The translations under genes were made by a program, and so were the position numbers. A model generated the notes under the pieces. The model worked only from the letters and a program-made list of their open reading frames with translations, was not told where the DNA came from and did not search any database. This document shows positions 1-6,310 of a DNA stretch of 20,913 nucleotides, one piece after another. Each line of letters begins with the position of its first letter. Position 1 is the stretch's first letter. Origin of the DNA: a virus; IMG/VR virus record IMGVR_UViG_3300033571_013227, positions 1 to 20,913 of that record, one strand, 5' to 3'.

Positions 1-857
1 AAGTATTCAGTAATCAATTTCCACAAATCAAATGTGTCTGATACGATTGAGAGAATTCCTTTAGGGAATTCAACTAACCAATCAGCAATCATTTGAGATT
101 CACCACAAGTAAATATCTTTGTGGTTGATACTGAATGTTCAGAAGCATTTACCGAATTGATACATACCTCATCTTTTGATTCATCATAGAAATAACGAGC
201 TCCTGGTATAACTATTAAAGTATCACTACCTCTGAATGACATAGCGTGTCCCAATCCACTTGATAACATATCAAAAGGTGATAAACCTCTTGCTGAGAAA
301 TCGTGACATAAGAAAGGAATTAACCAAGCATTTGCTGGATCTGTTTTCGCTACCCATTTAGCGACATTTCTACGATATTGTAATGCAATTGTGGCTGATG
401 TGGATGTTTTCCAAGCCAAACTTGAAATGACTGTTTCAAGATAAAGTGTAAGCCAAGCAAATCCATCAACAGTATTGATAAATGTCATATGTGGAATGTT
501 TGGAAGAGTTTCAACACCTTCAGGTAAGGCTTTAACTCTAATAGGTAAATAACCTAAATCGTGTAATGCTTCAAAATGAACCCCATCATAATCCATTCCA
601 AGATAGTTTGACATATCTTTTTGAAATTGGGTTGCAACATCTTTTGGTTGATTGAAGAAATTCTCTTGGAACTCATCGTGTAACCAACGCATCGTAAGTT
701 GGTGTCCAGCCGATAAGATTTTTTTAACACCTTTAGGTGCGTATTTAAGGGAACGAGGAATCCATGTCCCATATAAACGGGCAGTTCCTTTTGCTAACAT
801 TTTTTTGTGTGATGCTTTATACCCATCGGTATAAAATAATGCAATTGGTTTAAACAT
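1..857 (-). CDS. nadV: Nicotinamide phosphoribosyltransferase-like protein (partial, C-terminus outside window)
   Basis: Read by hand on the minus strand from the ATG at 857; 285 codons are open to the window edge, so the C-terminal part is missing. NAMPT/NadV enzymes join nicotinamide and PRPP to give NMN in cytoplasmic NAD+ salvage. Visible family motifs: DGYKASHKKM (about 11-20), ETVISSLAW (141-149), HDFSARG (185-191), the acidic GSDT motif (210-213), ASEHSV holding the expected active-site His (238-243), and SIVSDTFDLW (270-279). A Bacteroidota-type promoter lies just upstream. A Prs-like gene lies three genes upstream on the same strand, which suggests a joint NAD+ pathway. An alternative is the related Namat enzyme of the NARP1 pathway, which uses ADP-ribose pyrophosphate and makes NAD+ directly; sequence reading alone cannot separate the two. 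The family call is firm; the exact substrate is not. Confidence 0.92.
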   Translation of the reverse strand, partial: MFKPIALFYTDGYKASHKKMLAKGTARLYGTWIPRSLKYAPKGVKKILSAGHQLTMRWLHDEFQENFFNQPKDVATQFQKDMSNYLGMDYDGVHFEALHDLGYLPIRVKALPEGVETLPNIPHMTFINTVDGFAWLTLYLETVISSLAWKTSTSATIALQYRRNVAKWVAKTDPANAWLIPFLCHDFSARGLSPFDMLSSGLGHAMSFRGSDTLIVIPGARYFYDESKDEVCINSVNASEHSVSTTKIFTCGESQMIADWLVEFPKGILSIVSDTFDLWKLITEY

Positions 858-883
858 AATTTTTATTTTTTTTAATTGTTTTA

Positions 884-915
884 CAAATGTATTTTTTATT
901 TTTTAATTATCCAAA
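884..915 (-). promoter_or_regulatory. Bacteroidota-type promoter of nadV
   Basis: Read on the minus strand, TTTG (912-915) is followed after 20 nt by TACATTTG (884-891). This matches the Bacteroidota primary sigma consensus TTTG-N19-21-TAnnTTTG. The predicted transcript start is near 877, giving a leader of about 20 nt before the ATG at 857. The site sits in the 64-nt gap between nadV and the HAD gene, so nadV can be transcribed independently of its upstream neighbours. Confidence 0.75.
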
Positions 916-921
916 TTTTTT

Positions 922-1365
922 TTAAAAATCGTACATTTGGGTTGTTTTTGAACCCCTTATTTTATACATAGCGAATTGTAACGTTTTTAACGCCTCATTT
1001 AAACCAGCCCTATCATCAAGGTATATGTTCGCATATATTTTTCCGTGATGTCCGTAAGGTAAATGAATTGGATTTTCATTAATTGAATCAATTGACAAAC
1101 CTTTTGTTTTACAATATTCTCTAATTTCAACGTGTCTATCGGGAGCACTACAAGTGAAAATTGCTATATAAGCACCTGTTTCTTTCGCTATTTTCAATAC
1201 ATCAATAACTTTTTCAATGTCTTTAGTATTGTCAATTGTGTGGTATGGGAATATGGTTGAATCATAATCAACCGCTATTACTATTTTACCATGCTCACGC
1301 CATTCTTTTTCCAATCTATTCAAATATGGTATAGATTCTGGATTATTATCAAAATATTCTTTCAT
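922..1365 (-). CDS. HAD-superfamily hydrolase-like protein
   Basis: 147 aa, cytoplasmic. Motif I is VDYDST (32-37), giving the nucleophile Asp33 and acid/base Asp35. Motif II is the FTC segment (Thr71). Lys109 could serve as motif III, and LDDRAG (116-121) supplies the Mg2+-binding acidic pair. The order and spacing fit a small capless HAD phosphatase or nucleotidase; the substrate cannot be read. The ATG at 1365 lies one nucleotide after the stop of the upstream 84-aa gene, so the two are probably co-transcribed and translationally coupled. It sits between the Prs-like and NadV-like genes, so a role in nucleotide or ribose-phosphate turnover is plausible, but that rests only on position. The superfamily call is good; the specific function is unknown. 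Confidence 0.7.
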   Translation of the reverse strand: MKEYFDNNPESIPYLNRLEKEWREHGKIVIAVDYDSTIFPYHTIDNTKDIEKVIDVLKIAKETGAYIAIFTCSAPDRHVEIREYCKTKGLSIDSINENPIHLPYGHHGKIYANIYLDDRAGLNEALKTLQFAMYKIRGSKTTQMYDF

Positions 1366-1366
1366 T

Positions 1367-1621
1367 TTATTTAAAGTTTATAAAGCCGTTTTCTTTTAAT
1401 TCCTTACTATATTCTAATAGATTTCGGTAAGAATAATATAAATCACCATTACAACTCCTGTAATCAAATTGATTGATGAATAAATCATAAACAATCATCT
1501 CAACCAATCTTGTTAATCCTGGTTGCTTAGTTTCAATAAAAATCTCATAAGATTTCTCCAGCCCTACAAATTTAGATAACGCTAAAATATCTTTTTCAAA
1601 TTGTTCTTTTGTTATAATCAT
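1367..1621 (-). CDS. Hypothetical protein, 84 aa
   Basis: I do not recognise this family. The 84-residue product is mostly helical in appearance, with a hydrophobic patch around LTRLVEMIVYDLFI (about 36-49) that is amphipathic rather than clearly membrane-spanning, and Tyr/Phe-rich stretches after it. There is no signal peptide and no Cys/His metal pattern. It lies 29 nt after the Prs-like gene and stops one nucleotide before the HAD gene, so it appears to be the first gene of a two-gene unit. TATCTTTG sits exactly 4 nt before its ATG, predicting a leaderless message. It is a real gene by position, close packing and upstream signal rather than by homology. Confidence 0.6.
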   Translation of the reverse strand: MIITKEQFEKDILALSKFVGLEKSYEIFIETKQPGLTRLVEMIVYDLFINQFDYRSCNGDLYYSYRNLLEYSKELKENGFINFK

Positions 1622-1625
1622 ACCA

Positions 1626-1633
1626 CAAAGATA
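1626..1633 (-). promoter_or_regulatory. TAnnTTTG -7 box, leaderless start of the 84-aa gene
   Basis: The minus strand reads TATCTTTG, then GTGG-T-ATG with exactly 4 nt between the box and the start codon (ATG at 1621). No convincing TTTG is present 19-21 nt upstream, so this is a partial match to the host promoter consensus. The same box, spacer and start sequence recur at 3285-3292. Confidence 0.45.
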
Positions 1634-1650
1634 ATAAAAAAATTGTTAAA

Positions 1651-2616
1651 TTAAAAAATATTTAATTGTTTTACTAATGAATTAATTGTTTTATGACGTG
1701 AGAAGGTGTTAACTATTGTTCCATCAGTAATATCTTTAACCGAGTTTGTACAATAGATACCATCAAAGTACTCAGCAAGTAAATCAAAACCTGCGCTGAA
1801 GATGCCATGAGTAACAATCAAATAGTTTTTACCATACTGTTCAGGTTTAACGGAACTTGATAATTTTCTAACCTCATTAACAGCTTTAGCAACCTCAATA
1901 AAAGTTCTAGCACCATCACAGATATCATCAATGATAAACACATCCTTATCAGCGTCGTGTACTGACATTGGTACATTGGTGTAATCAATCTTACCTGTTT
2001 CAAGATTACGATGTTTAGATGCGATAATGACTTCACCTTTATAACCAATATTTTCAGCAACATGAAACACTTTCTTCAATGCACCAGCATCAGGTGATAT
2101 AAAACGCACACCATCAAAATTCATGGAGTCCCAAATTTCAAATCCTTTTGATAAAAAGTAATTACTAAGTGACCAATGAACAAGTTTAGTATTATCAATC
2201 TTAACAAAATTATTAATACACGCCTCAAGTACATCTGAGTGTGGATCCGTGATTATTACTCGTTCAAAACCTTGTGAGTTGATAATTGGTGCAATTACGT
2301 GTTTTACATAATTGAAACCACCCTCCATAAACTTACGATCACTTCTTGCACCAACACAATATGGGATAAACAATCTAATTCTTTTAACACCAACCTCTTT
2401 TAGAGCTTGTGTTGCGCATATGATAATTTCCAAATCACGGAAATCATTTAATCGTGATTTGATTGTTATACCATTTGGATTATTTTCCAGTGAATGGAAT
2501 GTATTGTATCCCCCTTCAATCAATCGTAATGATTGTTGCCCATCAGGGAATCTGCTTATCTCATACTTGAAAGATAAGATGTCGTTTGGATTAACCAAGT
2601 TTAATGTTTCTGCCAT
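1651..2616 (-). CDS. prs: Ribose-phosphate pyrophosphokinase-like protein (Prs or ADP-ribose pyrophosphate synthetase)
   Basis: 321 aa, about the usual Prs length. Prs transfers pyrophosphate from ATP to ribose-5-phosphate to make PRPP, the co-substrate of NadV. Family landmarks in order: FPDGQ (23-27), PYCVGARSDR (85-94, cf. the canonical ARQDR), DPHSD (124-128, canonical DLHA/S), SPDAG (174-178), the catalytic flexible-loop KHR (201-203, usually KRR) and the PRPP-type loop DDICDGARTF (230-239). The deviations from cellular Prs (DPHS for DLHS; DGART in place of DTAGT) fit a phage branch and leave open the NARP1 enzyme Adps, a Prs homologue that pyrophosphorylates ADP-ribose. The ATG at 2616 lies inside the smpB end (16-nt overlap), so it is read from the smpB promoter. 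Confidence 0.88.
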   Translation of the reverse strand: MAETLNLVNPNDILSFKYEISRFPDGQQSLRLIEGGYNTFHSLENNPNGITIKSRLNDFRDLEIIICATQALKEVGVKRIRLFIPYCVGARSDRKFMEGGFNYVKHVIAPIINSQGFERVIITDPHSDVLEACINNFVKIDNTKLVHWSLSNYFLSKGFEIWDSMNFDGVRFISPDAGALKKVFHVAENIGYKGEVIIASKHRNLETGKIDYTNVPMSVHDADKDVFIIDDICDGARTFIEVAKAVNEVRKLSSSVKPEQYGKNYLIVTHGIFSAGFDLLAEYFDGIYCTNSVKDITDGTIVNTFSRHKTINSLVKQLNIF

Positions 2617-3032
2617 ATTTTTATTTCTCGTTTTGTTTCTTTTTCTATATCCTTTTCCTTTATTGATAATTTCTTATCAAAAGATTTTTTACCTTTTCCC
2701 ACACCAATAATCATTTTAGCTAATCCTTTTACAAAAGTTAACTCCAAAGGAATTAAACTATATCCTTTTTGAATGAATTTATTACGTATTTTAGTTATTT
2801 CTTTTTTATTTAAAAGTAAAACCTTATCTCTCTTTTCATCAGGTGAAAAGGTATTGTTTTTATTCACATATAAACCTTTAAGAATAACTGAATTAGATGT
2901 GATAATACAGAAAGCATCGGTGAAATTACATTTACCATTTCTGATAGATTTAATTTCATCCCCCTGAAGAATAATACCAGCAGTGTATTGTTCTTCAATA
3001 TTGTAATCATAAAAGGCTTTCCTGTTTTTCAT
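2601..3032 (-). CDS. smpB: SsrA-binding protein SmpB
   Basis: 143 aa (cellular SmpB is about 150-160). SmpB binds tmRNA and brings it to stalled ribosomes for trans-translation. Landmarks in order: NRKAFYDYNIEE (3-14), GDEIKSIRNGKCN (24-36, the RNA-binding OB-fold signature), DKVLLLNKKEI (69-79), KGYSLIPLEL (89-98), GKGKKSFDKK (112-121), and a basic C-terminal tail that forms the decoding-site helix. All family blocks are present in order, so it looks functional and not a fragment. It has a perfect host-type promoter, is the first gene of an operon, and overlaps prs by 16 nt. SmpB is seldom seen on phages. No tmRNA gene was found in this window. Confidence 0.93.
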   Translation of the reverse strand: MKNRKAFYDYNIEEQYTAGIILQGDEIKSIRNGKCNFTDAFCIITSNSVILKGLYVNKNNTFSPDEKRDKVLLLNKKEITKIRNKFIQKGYSLIPLELTFVKGLAKMIIGVGKGKKSFDKKLSIKEKDIEKETKREIKIWQKH

Positions 3033-3036
3033 TCAA

Positions 3037-3067
3037 CAAATATAAATAAAATTATTTAATTAACAAA
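3037..3067 (-). promoter_or_regulatory. Bacteroidota-type promoter of the smpB-prs operon
   Basis: The minus strand reads TTTG (3064-3067), 19 nt, then TATATTTG (3037-3044), then 4 nt and the smpB ATG at 3032. Both boxes match the TTTG-N19-21-TAnnTTTG consensus exactly. The predicted transcript begins at or next to the start codon, so the message should be leaderless. The -33 box directly abuts the stop codon of the upstream 70-aa gene. Confidence 0.8.
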
Positions 3068-3280
3068 CTATTTTTCGTGAAAACAATAACTCATACTACC
3101 TTCACTAAATGGTTTATATATTTCAATCTGACTTTTAGCGAACTCTTCCTTTATTTCCTTTGTAGCGTCACTTGAAAATGGACAATCCATAGCCCAATTA
3201 TGACCAAATCTACCCATTTTAGGATTACCATAATCTGAAATTATTAATAAGACTTGATTAATTTCCTTTTTCTTCTTCAT
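3068..3280 (-). CDS. Hypothetical protein, 70 aa
   Basis: I do not recognise this family. It is a small soluble protein with a Lys-rich N-terminus, a short hydrophobic strand (VLLIISDYG, about 10-18), then a Gly/Asn/Trp-containing segment (GRFGHNWAMDCPF, about 23-35) and a Cys/His near the C-terminus (YCFHEK). It has two cysteines and two histidines but no recognisable zinc-finger spacing. It follows the aminotransferase by 21 nt and carries its own TATCTTTG box exactly 4 nt before the ATG, so it is probably expressed from a leaderless message. Position and upstream signal, not homology, support it. Confidence 0.55.
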   Translation of the reverse strand: MKKKKEINQVLLIISDYGNPKMGRFGHNWAMDCPFSSDATKEIKEEFAKSQIEIYKPFSEGSMSYCFHEK

Positions 3281-3284
3281 ACCA

Positions 3285-3292
3285 CAAAGATA
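3285..3292 (-). promoter_or_regulatory. TAnnTTTG -7 box, leaderless start of the 70-aa gene
   Basis: TATCTTTG on the minus strand, 4 nt before the ATG at 3280. A near-match -33 box, ATTG (3314-3317), lies 21 nt upstream within the end of the aminotransferase gene. Confidence 0.5.
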
Positions 3293-3301
3293 TGGAAAAA
3301 A

Positions 3302-4555
3302 TTATTTATCTGCCAATTTTTTTATCATATTTTTTATAACTTCTTGATGTTCAGATAAATCTTTGAGTTTAATTGTTCCAATTGACAATCTAAACCATCC
3401 TTTATTATGTGTAGATCCAAAATATTCAAACGGTACTAAACCAACTTTACAATCATCAATTAGAAAATCCAACATTTGTTCTAAGTCATTAAACTTATTT
3501 ATATAACCCAAATAAACTGATATATAGATAGCACCATCAGGTTTTTTAAAGTCGACCTTATATCCTGTAGATTTCATATCTTGTAAAACATCACAAATAC
3601 CATCACATATTTGTCCGAAAGTATTATTTCTTGCTGATAAGAATGTATCAATACCAAAGTAAGGATCATCTACATTTGTTGATAAGTATTTAGATACAGC
3701 AATTTGTTCAGGTTTGTTAGCCCAAGCTCCAATATGACTAAATATTTCACCAGCTTTTTTGATAAGATGTTCAGGTCCAAACATCCAACCCACTCTAACA
3801 CCTGTAGCTGCTAATGATTTAGATATACCATCAACACACACTAAATAATCTTTAATTTCAGGTACTAATTTAATCGGGTGATGTGTTTCTATTCTTGATA
3901 GATCCGAATAAATCTGATCAAAGAAAAGATATAATGGTTTGTAAATATTTTGTGTCTCCAATCTTCTTTTATTTTCATCTACTATGATTTGACAAATATC
4001 TTTAAGAACATCAGGTTTAATTATTTTCCCTGTTGGGTTTTGTGGAGAACAAAGACATATCATTTTCGCATTTTTAACATTATCTTTAATTTGTTCCGCT
4101 GTTGGGAAAAAGTCATTTTCAGGTGAGCATTCAATCACTATTGGCATCCCATCGTGCAAAAATGTATAATGATTATTATTCCAACTCGGAACTGGAAAAA
4201 TAATCTCATCACCTTTATTAATAATTGTCTTAAATATTGTATATATTAAAGGTCTAACACCAGCACCAATAAGTATTTGATTTGGTGAATAATCAATAAA
4301 ATGTTTTCTTTTAAGATGTAGTGAAACACTTTCTCTAAGTGATAATTCACCAACCGGTGTTGGATAATTTGTGTTTGATATATTAAAGTTCCATTGAATG
4401 TAATCATTCAATTTTTGAGGTATAGGATACAATTGAGAATCAAAATCCCCAATTGTATAATTATAAACCTTTTCATTTTTAGCTTTGATTTTACCTGATA
4501 TTTTTAATATCTCAGAGCCAATAATATTTTCTCCGTAATTTGATAATTTTTCCAT
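3302..4555 (-). CDS. PLP-dependent aminotransferase, class I/II
   Basis: 417 aa from the ATG at 4555. A longer frame begins with a TTG at 4567 inside the upstream gene; I prefer the ATG, because it lies one nucleotide after the upstream stop (TAA-T-ATG), as at the 13064 junction. This is a fold-type I aminotransferase, cytoplasmic, transferring an amino group to a 2-oxoacid through PLP. Landmarks (this numbering): the NYPTPVGELSLRE substrate-side loop (63-75), SPQNPTG with the PLP-contacting Asn173, DQIY with Asp213 and Tyr216, SKSLAATGVRVGW with Schiff-base Lys246 and phosphate-binding Arg254, and WFRLSIG near the C-terminus with the carboxylate-binding Arg. The full catalytic set is present. 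The amino-acid substrate is not evident. It is an unusual gene for a phage. Confidence 0.9.
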   Translation of the reverse strand: MEKLSNYGENIIGSEILKISGKIKAKNEKVYNYTIGDFDSQLYPIPQKLNDYIQWNFNISNTNYPTPVGELSLRESVSLHLKRKHFIDYSPNQILIGAGVRPLIYTIFKTIINKGDEIIFPVPSWNNNHYTFLHDGMPIVIECSPENDFFPTAEQIKDNVKNAKMICLCSPQNPTGKIIKPDVLKDICQIIVDENKRRLETQNIYKPLYLFFDQIYSDLSRIETHHPIKLVPEIKDYLVCVDGISKSLAATGVRVGWMFGPEHLIKKAGEIFSHIGAWANKPEQIAVSKYLSTNVDDPYFGIDTFLSARNNTFGQICDGICDVLQDMKSTGYKVDFKKPDGAIYISVYLGYINKFNDLEQMLDFLIDDCKVGLVPFEYFGSTHNKGWFRLSIGTIKLKDLSEHQEVIKNMIKKLADK

Positions 4556-4556
4556 A

Positions 4557-5453
4557 TTAACCTGCAACTGGAACCTCCGTAACTAAATAATCGTTTTCAA
4601 CTGGTTGTTTTAAATCACAATAGTCTTCGTAGTATTTCGTCATATTTTCAATTTCAACTTTATCCAGTAAAGAAGCATTTTGTATATTTTTTTCTTTACA
4701 ATAATTAATAAATAATTCTTTAATGTGTAAAGGAATTGGAATGAACATCATTTCCATTCTACTATCCCAATCAGTCCAACAAGAAAACTTATTTGAGAAA
4801 TCATATATCTCCATTAATTCGGCATCATATTTAATTCCCTCACCATCATTCTTTTCTATACACAATGCATCATCATTTTTAGTTGAGAGGGTTGATTTTT
4901 TTATTACCGAATAGTAATATGAAATATCCATATCATAATAAAAAGCAATTTTCCTATTTATTCCTTTTTCAATGAAATATGCAAGAATACCTTTATCGGT
5001 ATATCTATAAAAATATTCTGATTGGGTTATACACCATTTAGTTCCCCTACCATAAACAGAAGCTGCATCATATGATAATGGTAAAAATAACATATAATTA
5101 TCATCTTCATAAAGAATTTTAATTTCTTTTTTAGCCTTACCAATTGATTTTGATAAACTAGCTTCATTAATTGATTGTTTAATACTTGAAAAGTTATTAT
5201 AAGAATATAAATCAGGATTTTCAATCATACCATTCGTCGCTAATTCATCAAACTTTTTCAAATTATTTAACATATACCCCATCTCATTTATTATTGTTTC
5301 TTCAAAATCACCAATCAAATTTTTTGTAAATCTAATTAAATGTTCTGTATATTTTTTCGTTTTTGAATTGTCAATATTATTAGCCAATTCGATAAAATCT
5401 ATAGGTTTAATTTTATCTTTAAATTTTTCTCTTATTAAATCAATTTTAGCCAT
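4557..5453 (-). CDS. YGxGTKWC-motif protein A, 298 aa (unrecognised family)
   Basis: I do not recognise the function. It is one of four proteins in this window sharing a core domain. The core here runs about 113-175: an acidic lead-in (YEDDNYMLFLPLSYDAASV), the signature YGRGTKWC (134-141), a Tyr-rich stretch, then GILAYFIEKG (155-164) and a beta-like segment. The N-terminal ~100 residues are helical and variable. There is no signal peptide or membrane segment. It overlaps the 92-aa gene by 8 nt (ATGGCTAA) and stops one nucleotide before the aminotransferase, so it is in the middle of a tightly coupled operon starting at 6240. The conserved Trp-Cys could be structural or catalytic; nothing visible decides this. 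Strong as a gene, unknown as a function. Confidence 0.75.
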   Translation of the reverse strand: MAKIDLIREKFKDKIKPIDFIELANNIDNSKTKKYTEHLIRFTKNLIGDFEETIINEMGYMLNNLKKFDELATNGMIENPDLYSYNNFSSIKQSINEASLSKSIGKAKKEIKILYEDDNYMLFLPLSYDAASVYGRGTKWCITQSEYFYRYTDKGILAYFIEKGINRKIAFYYDMDISYYYSVIKKSTLSTKNDDALCIEKNDGEGIKYDAELMEIYDFSNKFSCWTDWDSRMEMMFIPIPLHIKELFINYCKEKNIQNASLLDKVEIENMTKYYEDYCDLKQPVENDYLVTEVPVAG

Positions 5454-5724
5454 TTGTTTCTATATTATATTGTGAATTTATATTTATTTTATTGTTATTA
5501 AAATCTTTCATTAATGATTCCCCGAATTCATCAACCCATTTGTCGTAATCAACCAGTTTTTGTTGTTCTTTATAAAGGATTTTTAATTTTCCATTATCAC
5601 CCAATATTGTTATTTTTTCTTCACCTTCTATTATATCAATTGGTGAGAAATTGATTAATTGTGCCATCATAGCAAAAAAATCAAACTTTGTTTTGTTTTT
5701 TAATGTTTCTCTTAAATCTGTCAT
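5446..5724 (-). CDS. Hypothetical protein, 92 aa
   Basis: I do not recognise this family. It begins MTDLRETLKNKTKFDFFAMM, then an isoleucine-rich segment (about 30-52) that reads as two beta strands, and ends in a polar Asn/Ile tail. There is no signal peptide. It overlaps its upstream neighbour by the classic ATGA (ATG at 5724, TGA of the lipoprotein gene at 5721-5723) and its downstream neighbour by 8 nt, so it is translationally coupled on both sides. Its place directly before YGxGTKWC protein A raises the possibility of a partner protein, but only by position. Confidence 0.6.
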   Translation of the reverse strand: MTDLRETLKNKTKFDFFAMMAQLINFSPIDIIEGEEKITILGDNGKLKILYKEQQKLVDYDKWVDEFGESLMKDFNNNKININSQYNIETNG

Positions 5725-5930
5725 TGTTCAATCGTATATTCGTTATGCTTAATAATCCATTTTATTTCACCGTCTTTATATAGTAATAATTGTCCTTCAT
5801 CAGTTATTATTACTTTATCACAAACATAAGTTGTGTCCACAATAACTTTTGTTTGTTTATTAGTTTCAATATTACAGGATAATATATTAAATATCGTTAT
5901 CATTCCAATTATAAGGAATACCATTTTCAT
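5721..5930 (-). CDS. Small predicted lipoprotein, 69 aa
   Basis: It reads MKMVFLIIGMITIFNILSCN: a short basic start, a hydrophobic stretch of about 13 residues, then the lipobox-like ILSC with Cys19 (from the ATG at 5930; a second ATG at 5924 would also keep the lipobox, while a TTG at 5936 is less likely). This predicts export, cleavage by signal peptidase II and lipidation of Cys19. The mature part is about 50 residues, two or three beta strands, with one further Cys. It overlaps the upstream 117-aa gene by 44 nt. Small phage lipoproteins are known in superinfection exclusion and as outer-membrane spanin subunits; no lysozyme or inner spanin is adjacent on this strand, so exclusion or envelope modification is the more natural guess. 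The function is inferred. Confidence 0.55.
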   Translation of the reverse strand: MKMVFLIIGMITIFNILSCNIETNKQTKVIVDTTYVCDKVIITDEGQLLLYKDGEIKWIIKHNEYTIEQ

Positions 5931-6240
5931 AATCAATCGTCTTAAATGATTTTATTAAATTATTTATTTTAACTAAGTCTTTATTATTAGGATCATTCTT
6001 TAATAAAAGTTTTTGGTAGTTTTTTACCAATTGAAACATCGTATCAAAATTATTTACAGCATTTAATATGAATACAGCGTCTTTTCTAGTGTCAATAATA
6101 TTTTGTTCATCTCTATATTTTACATCTTCAGATAATACTGTTGCCACAAACAAGTCGTTTTCATCTACTAAATCAATAGAACTATCTTCTCTTTCTTCCA
6201 TTATTAAAGGAAGCTTCATACTTCTATCAAACTTTACCAT
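5887..6240 (-). CDS. Small phage protein, 117 aa, with ANAxFIVxAxN-like core
   Basis: A soluble acidic protein. The central segment RKDAVFILNAVNNFDTMFQL (about 52-71) followed by a helix resembles the widespread short phage proteins whose core reads roughly ANAxFIVxAxNxHDxLVxxxK; their function is unknown. The preceding stretch VDENDLFVATVLSEDV also fits that layout, in which a beta strand describing a 'value' precedes the helical core. It is the first gene of a minus-strand operon that continues into the lipoprotein, the 92-aa protein, YGxGTKWC protein A and the aminotransferase, and is divergent from the lysozyme gene across a 70-nt gap. I could not find a good TAnnTTTG or ATATTTAT box before its ATG. 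Confidence 0.6.
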   Translation of the reverse strand: MVKFDRSMKLPLIMEEREDSSIDLVDENDLFVATVLSEDVKYRDEQNIIDTRKDAVFILNAVNNFDTMFQLVKNYQKLLLKNDPNNKDLVKINNLIKSFKTIDYENGIPYNWNDNDI

Positions 6241-6295
6241 TCTATCATATAATTTTTAATATTATAAAGTATATTAAATAAAAACCAAAAAAGAA

Positions 6296-6304
6296 AATAT
6301 TTAT
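6296..6304 (+). promoter_or_regulatory. Candidate late-gene signal AATATTTAT before the lysozyme gene
   Basis: AATATTTAT ends 6 nt before the ATG at 6311. The same element precedes six other lysis, structural or packaging genes here at 4-6 nt. It may be the -10 region of a phage late promoter giving a leaderless message, or a translation signal. No Shine-Dalgarno sequence is present. Confidence 0.45.
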
Positions 6305-6310
6305 CATAAT

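Noticed and set aside
2312-2710. Plus-strand 132-aa open frame with a hydrophobic end, antisense to prs and smpB
   Set aside because: Both overlapped genes have strong family motifs. The hydrophobic end is the complement of Lys/Glu codons in the smpB tail.
3302-4567. Longer aminotransferase from a TTG at 4567 (likewise the nuclease from 13100, the 142-aa gene from 10367, the lipoprotein from 5936 and the 84-aa gene from 14489)
   Set aside because: Each would start with TTG, four of them inside the upstream gene and the last in the terminator. A nearby in-frame ATG fits the TAA-T-ATG junction, normal spacing or the upstream box.
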